A stretch of 64,000 nucleotides of DNA from assembly GCA_039105265.1 (NCBI GenBank), contig JAPFFF010000015.1, forward strand, positions 2,170,001 through 2,234,000, written 5' to 3'. Shown one piece after another: positions 29,239 through 40,473 of this stretch (positions within the stretch are counted from its first letter, which is position 1; each line of letters starts with the position of its first letter). The translations under genes and the position numbers were made by a program. A model generated the notes under the pieces. That model was not told the DNA's origin. It made no database searches and saw nothing but the letters and a program-made list of their open reading frames with translations. The stretch comes from Tritrichomonas musculus (taxonomy: Eukaryota > Parabasalia > Tritrichomonadida > Tritrichomonadidae).

Positions 29239-29393
29239 AAATCGGATTCAAAAGGCTTGGGACAAACTTTTTGAAAACGATAAGGTCAAATTTATAAATC
29301 TTTTAGGTCAATTAATCTCAAGCTGAATGATTTTTTTTCTGAGAAACATTGAAAAAAATTGAATGTTGTCCCAAGCATTTTGAATCCGACTTT
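29239..29393. repeat. Small foldback element, about 155 bp
   Basis: Left arm 29239-29265 (TCGGATTCAAAAGGCTTGGG core) and right arm 29366-29393 are inverted copies with about two mismatches. The loop is A/T-rich, and I see no convincing target duplication. Confidence 0.6.
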
Positions 29394-30609
29394 AAAAAAA
29401 GTTCAAATTTGTAATTCAAAATTCACATTTTTGCATTGAAAAATCTTCAAAAAGTGAAATATATAAAACTTTTTATTCAAGAAGTTAATAGTATTGAAAT
29501 ATTCATGGTAATACTATATTTCTTAATCTCTAATAAATCCAACGATTTATTTAGAACATAATAAAAGAACTGCAGCTCTTTGTTCAAAAAAACTTCTTCT
29601 TTTTATATTTGTAGAACATAAAAATGGAACATCGCAGATATCATTTGATCATCTATCGTTACTGATGTTATTTTGGTCAATGCCTGTTCAATTACTTTAG
29701 TAGGCCTACCAATTGTTTTGGACTAGGAATTTGACCAGTTTTGTTTAATTGATTTCACACTTATTTAACTCGGCATTGGCTACTATGAATATATTTTCTA
29801 ATTTACCACATTGAATGATTTTCTACATGAAATAGTCTAAATATTGCTTCTTCTACTGTTTCATTCAAGAAAACTGATAAAAAGAATTCCAAAAATTTTT
29901 GAAAAATTAAACCATTCAATTTGATCAAAAAATTGTGTAAAAATATATAAAAAATTTTATATATTGAAAAATATTTTATATGTCAATTACAATTGAGAGG
30001 AAAAAGTATTGTCTGTAAAATGATTTAGAGTTTAATAAAAAACAGAATTGATTTGATCTTTTTTAAAAAATTTGATATGATAAATATAAATGTATAGCCC
30101 AATATATCGTTGAATTGAATGTCAATGTCAACGACATTAAGGTCATTTGTTATAACCGTTTCAATTTGGTCATAACGACATGTTAACGTTGAAATAATGT
30201 TGAATCAATGAATTAAGTTAACGTTATGCTTATTGAAAAGTTGATTTTTTTTGAGAGGCAACTTTTTATGAAATAAACTTTATCGATTCAATTTATATTT
30301 GGTATGATTTAATAAAGTATTACTATTTTGAAAAAAAAAGTAAATATCATTATCATATCTATATAAATACCAAATATATATATGTTACCGAAATGATAAT
30401 TTATTTTTAAATCAACGACGATAGAAATAAAAAATGCCATTTTTTTGGACGATCAATTTCAACGAAACACTTATCGTTGATCGTTGACGTTGAAATAACA
30501 AGGTTAACGTTGACAACGAACCACCAAAAAAGTGGCGCCGTTGATCAATTTTTTCAACAATGACCATCCCTGCCTCTATTTAGACTATAATTTTTTATTA
30601 TTACGTAGA

Positions 30610-30703
30610 ACTGTAATTAATTAGTCAGGAGTACGATTAGCATTTTTACATGGTTTATACTCTGTAAAAGTATCTATCGTACTCCCGATTAATTAATTCC
30701 AGT
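30610..30703. repeat. Hairpin with 41-bp arms
   Basis: 30610-30650 and 30663-30703 are imperfect inverted copies, about 80 percent matched, sharing AATTAATTA and GGAGTACGAT, with a 12-base loop. It marks the left edge of the Polinton-like debris and could be an old element end. Confidence 0.55.
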
Positions 30704-33000
30704 TTATAACATAAACCAGTAGTGAATACCTGATGCTGTGACTGGTCAGAGAATTTTTAAACAAAGTGCTAGGTGTGGTAAGTCTAAAATCTCTAAACAT
30801 TGCGATATACGAAGCATTTGGCAGCGTTTTTAACATCGTGTTTTCCGCGTGATATGACGAACTTGAATATCGTTTATGGAAGAGATATGTTGATGAAAAA
30901 AACTCGATTACGTATCATTAATGTATCATCAATATAAATGGAAAGTACTTTTGTGACACTGTGTAATTAACGATATATTGTAATCTGAATCCATTACATG
31001 AATGTTGTTTGTGTGATGTGTTGTGAGTGATTTTCCGTTAGCTAATGGTGAAAATGAACATAACTGTGCATGAATGTGATTGTGTGGTATCTTTTTTTAT
31101 TCAGACACAAATGATATCAAAAACAAACATTGGAATGAGAGATCTGGTCAATGTTGTATTGGATTTGAAACGTGATATATAACGAACGAGTAAACAAGAA
31201 ATGTCACTCAACATAATCAATCAAATCCAAATAATCAATGGAGTTTATTAAAGAAAGATACCCAAGGTCTAGATACTCTTGATAACATGATTGATAAGAA
31301 TAATGATGGAATTAATGATGTTATAGTTGTAAATAAAGAATGTATACACCTACACTACAACCCAACTGGCCAGAAGAGGTGTTAGATATTTTTGATATGA
31401 TGATGTAATAGAAAGGAACAACTAAATCAAAAATGAATTATCGTTGTAAGTAATATGTAAAATTTACAAGAATCGTATCCAATACCACTAGCTTGATATA
31501 GAGTAAAAAAGTGAAAGCATAATCAGCATATATTAATAATATTATATATATATGTTTTAGGACTAGAATTAGATGATGCAGTTTGCACCTTATGAAGGAC
31601 AACAGAAAATGATATTATTTAGTAAATTATGTATTAAGTACTGGAAACAACAAGTTAAACATGCTATAGATCTACTAAATACAGGGTGGTAAAAAAGTCC
31701 GTTCGTCAATCATTATTTTAATGAATATTAAATATTTGTTTATTATATCTAAATATTATAATAGATAATTTTTATAGTAATCAATAACTAAAAGAAATAT
31801 TCAAATAGGTGCTTCACTAATAATTTTCTAATTGAATTTTATAAAGCATATCAAAATTTCAATTGACTTATTAAAATTGATATTTTCAATTGCTAAAAAT
31901 CATTCTATATTCATAAAAACATTATATATAAAAAGTTTAAATTGTATATTATTATATATATTAATAAATAAAAATAAATATGATTTATGAATTAGATTCA
32001 ACTATTTTATCATTTTTCCAAAAATTTTGGAATACTGAAAAAGTTCAAATTTTGCATATATAAGAATCAATCAAACAATTTAAACTGATAATTGGAATAA
32101 ATATTTAATAAATACATATATTCAAATAGTATAGATGCATATATATTAAAATATAGAAATTAATTCAGTAAAATCCAATATTAGGTTTTTTTATAATACT
32201 TTTTAATCAAAAGAGATGAATGTATGTATGGTTTGAAGTTTATTCATCACTTTATGTTTCAAACCCAAATAATTATTTTCAAAATATATGTCAATATTAT
32301 CTTCTTAAACTAAGCTTAATATTATATTATTTTGATAAATGAAATAGAATCACAATCTGAAATACATTTAATTTTTTTCAATACATTTTAAAAATACAAA
32401 AAAATATAAATGCATACTATTTTTTGAATTAATTTTTTAAAAGTTAATTAAATAGATTTTCAACAATAAATAATATACTTTTATTATTTATAATTCAAAG
32501 AATATATGTACATAATATGAAATAGTAATGTTAACTATACATTGTAAAAAACCCTGACGAACGGACTTTTTTACCACCCTGTAGAGTAAAGAGAAATCAT
32601 CAATTCCATGAATTCATCATCAAGTTCATCATATTGTAGGTGAATTTAAGAATAAAGTTAACGCGCATTCATATGATAATCTGGTTGGATTACTTGTTAA
32701 CGATTTGAATAGAATAACAGGTGTTGCACCAGCAGTTAATACAAGAGGTTTCAATCCTGGTGATTATCTCATTTGTAATTCATCTCCATCTGATTATGGT
32801 GTCCAAAACATGCCTCCGCAACCAGTTGAATATCCAGATGTAAAGCCACCAGAACTCGCTAATTACATTCCAAATGGAGAAGTTGTTGATGAATTTGTTA
32901 ATGCAGCATTTATGGAAAAAATGAATAATTTGTAAATTTGATTCTGTGAAGATAGCATATTTGTTCAAATTATAAACAATGATTCCAGATAATATATCAT
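30704..33000 (+). mobile_element. Fossil: decayed Polinton/Maverick-type fragment, split by a later MITE
   Basis: This stretch is less A/T-rich than its surroundings and reads as short protein-like pieces on the plus strand. Examples are a segment near 31290-31360 with the words KNNDGINDVIVVNK, and one ending at 32935 that reads GFNPGDYLICNSSPSDYG. I take it as debris of a Polinton/Maverick-type element, related to the pieces further right. It is broken, with many breaks (well over five), and a 900-bp Tc1/mariner-type MITE has inserted into it. The decay suggests it is old. The family call rests on remembered similarity, so it is tentative. Confidence 0.4.
31682..32581. mobile_element. Tc1/mariner-type MITE, 900 bp
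   Basis: A perfect terminal inverted repeat of about 26 bases starts CAGGGTGGTAAAAAAGTCCG and is mirrored at the right end. The element is flanked by TA on both sides (31680-31681 and 32582-32583), the Tc1/mariner target duplication. The interior is very A/T-rich and has no ORF, so it is non-autonomous. It sits inside older Polinton-like debris and is therefore the younger insertion. Confidence 0.88.
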
Positions 33001-34049
33001 AAAATGATACTGTTTAAAATAAAGTGAATGAATTTCTAACAAATAAAAGGAAAGATATGAGTTGCACTTTCATTGATTAAATACATCCTGAGATAAATGT
33101 GAGATACAATTCAGTAAATAAAGATAACGGAAAAAACAGTCGACGAAGGATTTAACTGTCGACTCAAGCTTTGTGTTTCATTTCATTAGCCAATTTATAT
33201 ATAAATATATAATATAAATATACTTTTCTAAGTCAATTGATTTTGCTGATTAAAACTCTTTTTCGTTACAAATTTACATTTAATTGTATGAATTAATAAT
33301 ATTTCAAATCAGAATATATATGGTTTTTTGATGAATTACACATTATTTCCCATTTGTTTACCACAGTTTAAATATTTTTAATAGAATAATATAATATAAT
33401 GCTGATATATTATCAATTATTATTGAAAAGTGGGAAAATATTTCCTCAACTTTGAGATTGAAATGATTGTATGACTTATAATAATTATTTTAGAAGTAAA
33501 CAAACGAACAAAAAAAAGATTTATTTATAATAATAATAATTCTTTTATCATAAAAAATAAGTAGTCTAACTTGGCAATATAGTAAAAAAACATTTCATTT
33601 GAAAAAAATATTTATGTAATACTAGAATATTGGCTGAATTCTTTCACGATAAAAGTTACAAAGCAAATTTTTAAAAAATCTAACTTTTTCAAGTTAGATT
33701 CGGTGAAGATTTTTTGTGAATTTAATTGAATTTTTGAGATTCGGTAAGATTTTATTTGATTCTCAATAAAATTGAAATTAATTCATATCATTATCATGCA
33801 TTGAAGATAGTTGAAGTATTGCACACTTTCTTAAAAAGATTTCTCATTCATTAATTCGTGATTGCCTCTCTTTATTTTGAATGAAGGTATCAAATTCTTT
33901 TAAACCTTCAAATCATCGTGTTACAGTTATATCAATTGATTTCTATACAACCAATTGTTAATGAGAAGTATAGAAGTTTTACATGAAAATTGATAATCAT
34001 GATTAATCAACATCAACATTTTAGTATTGGAATTCTTTTCTTGTTTTCT
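33001..34049. other. A/T-rich stretch without genes
   Basis: No ORF with protein-like composition is present. Low-complexity TA runs occur near 33190-33240. It separates Polinton-like debris from the transposase relic. Confidence 0.4.
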
Positions 34050-34960
34050 GGAAATAAGTGATTTTCTTCATGATCAATACCACGAATAGATCTTGCTTTT
34101 TTTGGATCAACACTAGCATAATACTTGGAATCAATTTCTTAATTCACAAAGCCAGCCTGGCGAAAAGCACTAGTTACATTGCTCCGAATAGTTGCTTTTT
34201 GCCAGGAATCAACTATTGAAATAATCTGGTTAGTGTAAGGACTACAATCATCTTATGATTTTAAACTTTTAATGATGTTATTTTGAAGACCAAATATCCC
34301 GATATCAAGAACATGCACCTGATATGAAAAATTTGGCAGGTTCTTGAATCGGAATAACATCATTATACGTACATTCATCTAAAAAGAAATCTGATGAATA
34401 TGCAGTGCATCCATCGAACAATAGCAATACAGGACCTTGGTACTGATATTTTATTCTTTTCTCCTTCACCTCCGGAAAAAATATTGTTTGTGACCAATAA
34501 TCGAACAATGATCCAGCCACAAAACCATTTGCCTGGAATACCACTTCCACAACATTTTGACCATATCCCAATTCTTCCATAATTTTTTTCTTTCGTTTTT
34601 CTTGTGATTATTATAAATGGCTTTAGTGTTGAGCCATCAGCACATACACAACCAATCAAAGTGGCTAGTCTGCTTGCACGGTCAATTCCTATGTTTGTTG
34701 ATGTTTCTTCAACTTCATTTGGTACAACAACTTTTTCAGTGATCTTGTCAGCCCAAGATTGAAATCCGCACTCGTCGACGTTATAAATAAAAGCAGTTGG
34801 AATCCTAGCTTTTAAAAGTTCATTTAATTTCTCATAATGTTCAAGTATGATACTCAGAAGAATTTCTATTCTTTTAAGCTCTATAGGGTAACCAATTATT
34901 GTTTTTCCAAGTTTAAAGCGAATTAATGCATGTGCTAATGTTTATTTGAAACTAGTTTAT
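34050..34960 (-). pseudogene. Broken pogo/Tigger-type DDE transposase
   Basis: Minus-strand translation gives, in changing frames, AFIYNVDECGFQSWADK, then IDRASRLATLIGCVCADGS, LKPFIIITRKT, ELGYGQNVVEVVFQANGFV, PVLLLFDGCTAYSSDFFLDE, then HVLDIGIFGLQNNIIKSLKS and WQKATIRSNVTSAFRQAGF. These are the DDE domain of pogo/Tigger-type transposases in order, with the first two catalytic Asp visible (NVDE and LFDGC). The part that should carry the third acidic residue falls where the frame is disrupted. There are at least three frame changes, and the N-terminal DNA-binding HTH region is missing or unreadable. It is a dead copy, nested among Polinton-like debris. Confidence 0.82.
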
Positions 34961-35040
34961 TGAATTTTAAGTATATCCAGTAGATTAGATAAGGAGGGAT
35001 CCGCACTGCGTGCTCCTCCCGTCCTTATCAGCATTGTACG

Positions 35041-35532
35041 TCAACTTTCCACGTCAGCGACAACACTGTTGATGGTCCAAAACTATGTCTCCGCCGATCA
35101 CTTGTAAACGACAACGCTATCGATATTCATTTAACTTTTTATCTTCATTCCAAATGAGTGAGTACTTCAAGTACTATGACGATTTCGGGTTTAAACCAGA
35201 GAGTTATCATTTCATTACTCCGGATAGGTATCCAAACGAATATGGTCTACATGTAATGGAACACATATGTTCCGTAAACGAGTCTACTTCTTCAGTCCAA
35301 GTCAACGAAAGGTATATAAACTGGGTTGTGGACCATTGAATTATCAAGTTAGATGGAATTCACATGTGTATTGTTTAGTAGACGATATGAACAAACGATA
35401 CTCTTTATGTGTTAATGATCGATTGATAGATCGTACATCGAATATGACCAAGATAGAACTGATGAAGAGTAAATGATGTTTATTTTTAGTCAACTTTCCA
35501 CGTCAGCGACAACACTGTTGATGGTCCAAAAC
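35041..35532 (+). repeat. 43-bp direct repeat inside the Polinton-like fossil
   Basis: 35041-35083 and 35490-35532 are the same sequence (TCAACTTTCCACGTCAGCGA at the start, ATGGTCCAAAAC at the end). Together with the repeated leader at 35464, 35933 and 36321 this shows local tandem duplication of a small-gene unit. Confidence 0.75.
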
Positions 35533-35968
35533 CATAGTCTTCAACGATCAATCGTAAACTGACTCACTTTCGATTCAAACTATTTTTTTATCGTCATATC
35601 ATAATAATAATATGATGACCAAAATTGAATTCACAGTCGAACCAATCGATTCAGTCGAAACCATTGAGTCAATCATTGATGACCAAAATTGAATTCACAG
35701 TCGAACCGATAACAATGATCTCTCTAACATCAACAGTGTCGATGAACTACTCGAATCAGAGTTCAATCTCGACAACATCATCAACTACTACAACATCGAC
35801 GATCTTGACAAACTCGATGATCGATTCATAGCTAACTATGATGATGATGTAGCTATGGATTCAAAGTTAGTGTTAATCAATGAATGGATTGAACCATGTG
35901 GAGCTTTCGATGAAGATGAATTCGCTGACGATGAAGAGTAAATGATGTTTATTTTTGGTTTCACTTAA

Positions 35969-36292
35969 ATGAGTTATAGAAGAGATAACATAGAAGATGA
36001 ACACATTCCGTTACCAATCGAAACGGTTGAATTAGCTATTGATGACTTCTTCGAATTTCACGATCTCTTTAACATCAACAGTGTTGATGATTTAATGGAA
36101 CAACTTCATGACTATCTCAATGATGTTGGTCTTGATAGAGACTTCAACCTCGACAACATCATCAACTACTACAACATAGATGATATTGATGAACTCAATG
36201 ATCGTTTCATAGCTATCTATGATGATGATGTATCTATGGATAAGAAGATACAATTGATCTATAAATGCATAGAACTTATGATAAACCAATGA
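35969..36292 (+). other. Small acidic ORF within the Polinton-like fossil
   Basis: An ATG-led frame of 107 residues, very acidic and rich in Asn and Asp (YDDDVSMDKK, NIINYYNIDDID). A diverged paralogous piece lies just upstream, ending at 35942, with words such as NIINYYNIDD and YDDDVAMD, so the unit was duplicated. I do not recognise the family. It is part of the fossil element. Confidence 0.5.
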
Positions 36293-36356
36293 ACGAGTTA
36301 AACCATATGTAGATTCCAGTGAAGAGTAAATGATGTTTATTTTTGGTTTCACTTAA

Positions 36357-36554
36357 ATGAGTGTCAAATCCATAGACGTTGATGGTCGAAAAATAGATGA
36401 ATTTGTCGATTACTCGGAACCGACTCAAGATGAAATCGATAGAATACTATACGATGATATTCATATACGTGTCATCATCAATGTTAATTCGATGGATGAT
36501 TCCATTAATGTCGATACTAATGTTAATATTGATGTGGATGATAATTATTGTTAG
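36357..36554 (+). other. Second small acidic ORF within the Polinton-like fossil
   Basis: An ATG-led frame of 65 residues, acidic and rich in Asp and Val (FVDYSEPTQDEIDRILYDD). It has the same 41-base leader as the preceding ORF. Function is unknown. Confidence 0.4.
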
Positions 36555-36594
36555 ACTATGAAAATTATTTTTTATTTCACCTTAAATTACGAAG

Positions 36595-37977
36595 TTGTTG
36601 AGTAGACTATCGAAATCTGAGATTCTATCATTACCAGGGTTTGATAGATATCGATCACTCAAGATCAAAGAGTTGAAACCTATATTGAAGAAGAGTATCA
36701 AACAGATGAATATCGCTTTTAGAGGTGTACGTGTAGATGATTATGTTAATCGATTCAATGAAATTCGTGAACAGAAACAGTCCGATGACGATCTATTCAA
36801 ACGAATGTCGACAATGAAACGTCAACAACAAAAACAACATCAAAGTCATAAACAGTATAAACAATCATTGAAAGATACAGCTATGTTCGAACGTTCATTG
36901 ATGAATATGAATGAACTCTATTCAGTTCCAAAACCAAGTGAATATAAACAATATATCGAATCGTTAATGAATATCGATACTGATTATACGACAACCAAAT
37001 CCGATGATCGACTCCGTTATGAAGAGAATGTTCATGACAAAGATGAGTGTCAAAACGAGATGAAGAGAATGATGATAGATGTTCGAAATCATGAATCATT
37101 TGAAATCGATATCGATGATGATAGTGAGAAACAATACGCTTTCGTTAAAGTGTTACGGCATATTCGTAAGATGAAAACTGATGAATGGAGACCAATTATA
37201 ACTTGTTATGACATGAACGGTAATGGTCGAAAGTTCAATCTAAATAAAGAGGTAGATTTCGAAACTATGATACGATGTATACTCGGTGAGATAACAGTAG
37301 AAGATTACTTCTCCGATTGTGATCCACATTTAGTCGGTTGGGATTGCATTCCAGTTCGATTCGAAGTGATTTTCTTCAAGATGACTAAGAATGAAAAGAC
37401 TGGAAAGACTGAGTTCATCGAAAAGGTTGATGGTGAAGAAGTAGTAATCGAATCAGTTGATGACTTTCGTGGAGCTCCATCCAATGGTTTCTTTCCATAC
37501 ATTAATCTAATCAATGGTTTAGATTTGTCCAGATATCAGATATTCAATACCATTAACAAGAAGAACTATCGTGATAACTGTTTCGTATACGCTTGTGTTC
37601 AATCATGTGTGTTCAATGATGACGAACTCCATAAGCTTCGTTCGATAATGTTAACTCGATCGATACCAAATAAGAAGATATTGGAAATAGCTATTCAAAT
37701 GAAGTGTCATTTCATTGTATACAAATTCGATGATAAGAGAGATTCACGACATCAGAAACAACTCAGTGTTGATACTCGTAAGAATCCGAAAGTCATAGCT
37801 GATCGAAAGGTACAGTTATTATCATTCGTCGACAGTTTTTTCCTTAGTCTTTATTATCGTAATTTCATTAGAAGAAGTAATAAAAATATCGTTGATGAAA
37901 ACGTATTGTCTACTCGTTTCTATATATTATACAAGCTCAAATTAAAATTTGTCAAAAGTTCAAAGTTTTCATTTTAA
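36595..37977 (+). pseudogene. Fossil: piece of a Polinton-type protein, probably the front of the B-family DNA polymerase
   Basis: An open stretch of about 460 residues with words such as GFFPYINLINGLDLSRYQIF and NYRDNCFVYACVQS, which I associate with the N-terminal part of polymerase-like proteins in trichomonad Mavericks. The polymerase palm motifs are not within it. It is a partial relic of the element. Confidence in the family is moderate because no search was possible. Confidence 0.45.
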
Positions 37978-38559
37978 ATAGTTATATGGTCAAATACCAC
38001 TTAAAAAGTGATCAAATTATCTTATTCAAAGTAGCGTCTATTTAATCATTCAAAATTTACCTAATAAAAAAATACTTTCATCTGATATTTTGGAGTACTT
38101 TTCATAAAATGATCGTAATTTTAAAAATAATATTCTATTAATGAATAAGTGATCGTAATATAATTATATAAACATCTATAGCTTCAGAATATATAGATGC
38201 TGTTGCAGCTCCATTCGAACGGACTGTCGCAGCATTTACAATTTCCTTATAATCAGGTATCAGAAGAACAACTAGCAGATAATGAAAAAAAAATATTTTT
38301 TTATTAATTATTATTTTTCTTTTAGAGTATATTAATTTAATCGTTCAAAATATTATTTTTTTAAAAAATTATTTCACATAGAGTTTTTTCTGCATCAGCT
38401 TCGCTCAAAAAGTGGACGTTCTTGTATATTACAAAAGATGGAAATGAAAGTGATAGATCCTTTTTAGCGTTAATTTTTTTAATTGAACCATGTTTACCAA
38501 TTATTATTGAGAGTGAAGCTGATGCAGAAAAAACTCTCAAAAAAATCATGAATGCATAA

Positions 38560-39000
38560 AATGAGTATTATAACATCAAAAATAATCATTTATAAGATAA
38601 ATTAAATGTTCCAGAACTGAATATCACATAGAATGATCTTAATAAGTTATTCAATACATTGCAGGTTGATGGTTTTGATAAAAAGCATCTTCATACATTA
38701 GTTTTATTTGATGATATCAGTTATCAGCTAACATTTCACACATGAAGTATTATATTATGGTACTGTTGTAGACACACAAACATGACATTTTATCTATTAG
38801 TTCAAGGATGGGAAGGTCTTAACCCTCATATCAAAAATGAAATTACTACATTATTTATATTTCCATGTTTTAATAAACAACATTTGAAATTCATTTACAG
38901 TCAATCATCATCAAATTTCTGTTTTGATGTTTTTTATGAAAAACATGAAAATATCATATCTTGCAATTCAAGTGATTGATGGTGGTGAAACATTCATTCA
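38560..39000 (+). pseudogene. Fossil: piece of a Polinton-type packaging ATPase
   Basis: The piece reads LHTLVLFDDIS (Walker B-like), RHTNMTFYLLVQGWEGL and FNKQHLKFIYSQ, an arrangement like the A32/FtsK-type ATPase of Polintons and large DNA viruses. It is broken and incomplete. Confidence 0.45.
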
Positions 39001-39008
39001 GTTATGAT

Positions 39009-39224
39009 TCATTCACTCAATATCTCTGAAATAGTTTTGATAACGAGTAATGAAGTTTTGATGTTTTTTATATCATCAGACATATCAGATATTTCGTTTA
39101 TAATTGCGATGAAACGTTGCTCATTTTCAGAATTACCAGTAATAATTTCATTTTTTTGTGCTGTTTTTTTAAGTGAAAGTACACCTTTGATACGCCTGAT
39201 GCGATATCCATTAATGCGATACAT
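39009..39224 (-). other. Small ORF at the right edge of the Polinton-like fossil
   Basis: An ATG-led minus-strand frame of 71 residues (MYRINGYRIRRIKGVLSLKK at the start), basic at the front and helical at the back. I do not recognise it; it may belong to the fossil element. Confidence 0.35.
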
Positions 39225-39250
39225 TTTGTTGATTTTATGAGTTGTGAAAT

Positions 39251-39846
39251 GCTTTTTTGAAAGAAATCTACATTCCCTTATTATTTCATTTAAATAGGTT
39301 TTCTGATATCAGAATTGACATATATAAAGCTTGATATTTCAATATTCTCAACAAATCGTTGATCAAATAAGAAATGCTATATGAAAATACTATATATTTG
39401 ATAAGATTATCAGACATTTTCCACTTGCTATAAATTATTATTTTTTATTTTACTCTTTGTAAAATAATATATCATTTAGATAAAACATATATTCTCATTT
39501 TTTATTATTTAAACTTTATTATAAACAAATATATTTGTATTTTTTATTTCCAAAAAATTTGAATACTTTTAAAAATTTTTTTGAAAAAAATTTTTTCTTG
39601 ATATCAAGATCGATTATCAGATTAATAATTTTGTTATCAATATTGATATCAAAAAACGTACAGATAATTGATATCGATTATCGAGATATAACAAGTCTAC
39701 TTTTCAATAGAATACATAAAAACATTTACAGTAGTTTAAAAAACTTCATGATTTTAATTTATTGAAGAATAATTAAATAAAATCATTATAATAATATGCT
39801 GGGTAAAAAAAAAAAAACATGAAATGTAAAAAAATCACCAAATACA
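39251..39846. other. A/T-rich spacer
   Basis: No gene is supported. GATATC/TATCGA words near 39600-39690 are partly self-complementary. It separates the fossil element from the 3' end of the Rab gene. Confidence 0.4.
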
Positions 39847-40473
39847 CTAAAAATGACAACAACCGCCACCATTTTGATTGTCATTATTTCCATCTATATC
39901 TATAGAATTAGGTTCTAATCTTACTGGATTGATTCTTAAATTTTCTAAATATTTTTTGAGAATAAATTCAAATGCATCATCAACATTATCTCTATTTTTT
40001 GCACTAACCTCAAACGTTTCACATTGAATTATTTCACCAAAATTTTTAACTTGCTCAGGTGAAACTTTTCTTTGATCTGTCAAATCTGATTTATTAGCTA
40101 AAATTACGAAAGGAAAAGTTGAAACTTCTTCTGCAGGTAAAGCTCCATATATATCTTGATGCCATAGTTTAAGGTTTTTAAACGATTCGATATTAGTAAG
40201 ATCAGCAACAAGAATACAGGCTTGCGAACCACGGTAAAAGTTTTGGCTTAATGACTTGAACCTCTCTGTTCCAGCTGTATCCCATATTGTCACGGTGATT
40301 TGTTGTCCATCAATAGTTAAATATTTTGTAGATATATCTGTTCCTAATGTTGGTTTGAAATCTGGCCTGTATTCGTCATTGACAAAGCTATGAATAAGCG
40401 TCGTTTTCCCAACACTTGAATCACCAAGAACTGTAAGTTTACAATCTCGAGACTGCCCACCGAGAACTGTCAT
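39847..40473 (-). CDS. Rab7-like small GTPase with a Gln-to-Thr change in DTAGQ
   Basis: The frame is open to 40578, but the best start is the ATG at 40473 (MTVLGGQSRDCKL), giving 208 residues and the normal Rab length; the upstream extension is A/T-rich and unlike a Rab. Motifs are P-loop GDSSVGKT (17-24), switch I TLGTDISTKY, IWDTAGTERF (63-72), YRGSQACILVADLT, NKSDL and VSAKN. The C-terminus CCHF carries two cysteines for double geranylgeranylation. FPFVILANKSDL and the overall pattern fit Rab7-type late-endosome/lysosome GTPases. The catalytic Gln of DTAGQE is Thr69 here, which in other GTPases slows GTP hydrolysis. The retromer gene Vps35, whose known recruiter is Rab7, lies 1 kb away and is divergently transcribed. 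Confidence 0.85.
   Translation of the reverse strand: MTVLGGQSRDCKLTVLGDSSVGKTTLIHSFVNDEYRPDFKPTLGTDISTKYLTIDGQQITVTIWDTAGTERFKSLSQNFYRGSQACILVADLTNIESFKNLKLWHQDIYGALPAEEVSTFPFVILANKSDLTDQRKVSPEQVKNFGEIIQCETFEVSAKNRDNVDDAFEFILKKYLENLRINPVRLEPNSIDIDGNNDNQNGGGCCHF

Larger units (their letters stand above)
27887..30609. other. Gene-poor A/T-rich region
   Basis: No coding sequence is supported over about 2.7 kb. Contents are an inverted repeat pair at 29239-29393, long A/T homopolymers (for example near 28740), and at 30100-30570 a patch rich in CGTTGA/TCAACG words that is partly self-complementary and looks like decayed repeat DNA. Confidence 0.5.
34988..39250. mobile_element. Fossil: Polinton/Maverick-type element fragment
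   Basis: This region has a base composition and word use (GAT/TCGA-rich) unlike the flanks. It begins near a GC-rich hairpin (34988-35029) and holds a run of small acidic ORFs, a longer ORF that looks like the front part of a Polinton-type B-family DNA polymerase, and further right a piece with Walker B-like VLFDDIS and RHTNMTFYLLVQGWEGL, which resembles the A32/FtsK packaging ATPase of these elements. It is incomplete and broken, with many breaks. No matching terminal repeats were found around it. Some parts are still fairly open, so it is probably younger than the debris at 30.7-33 kb. Family call is moderate. Confidence 0.55.

Noticed and set aside
38377-38540. Inverted CTGCATCAGCTTC/GAAGCTGATGCAG words as a small transposon
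   Set aside because: The words lie at both ends of a protein-like fossil stretch, with no target duplication; they could be coincidence or a local inversion.
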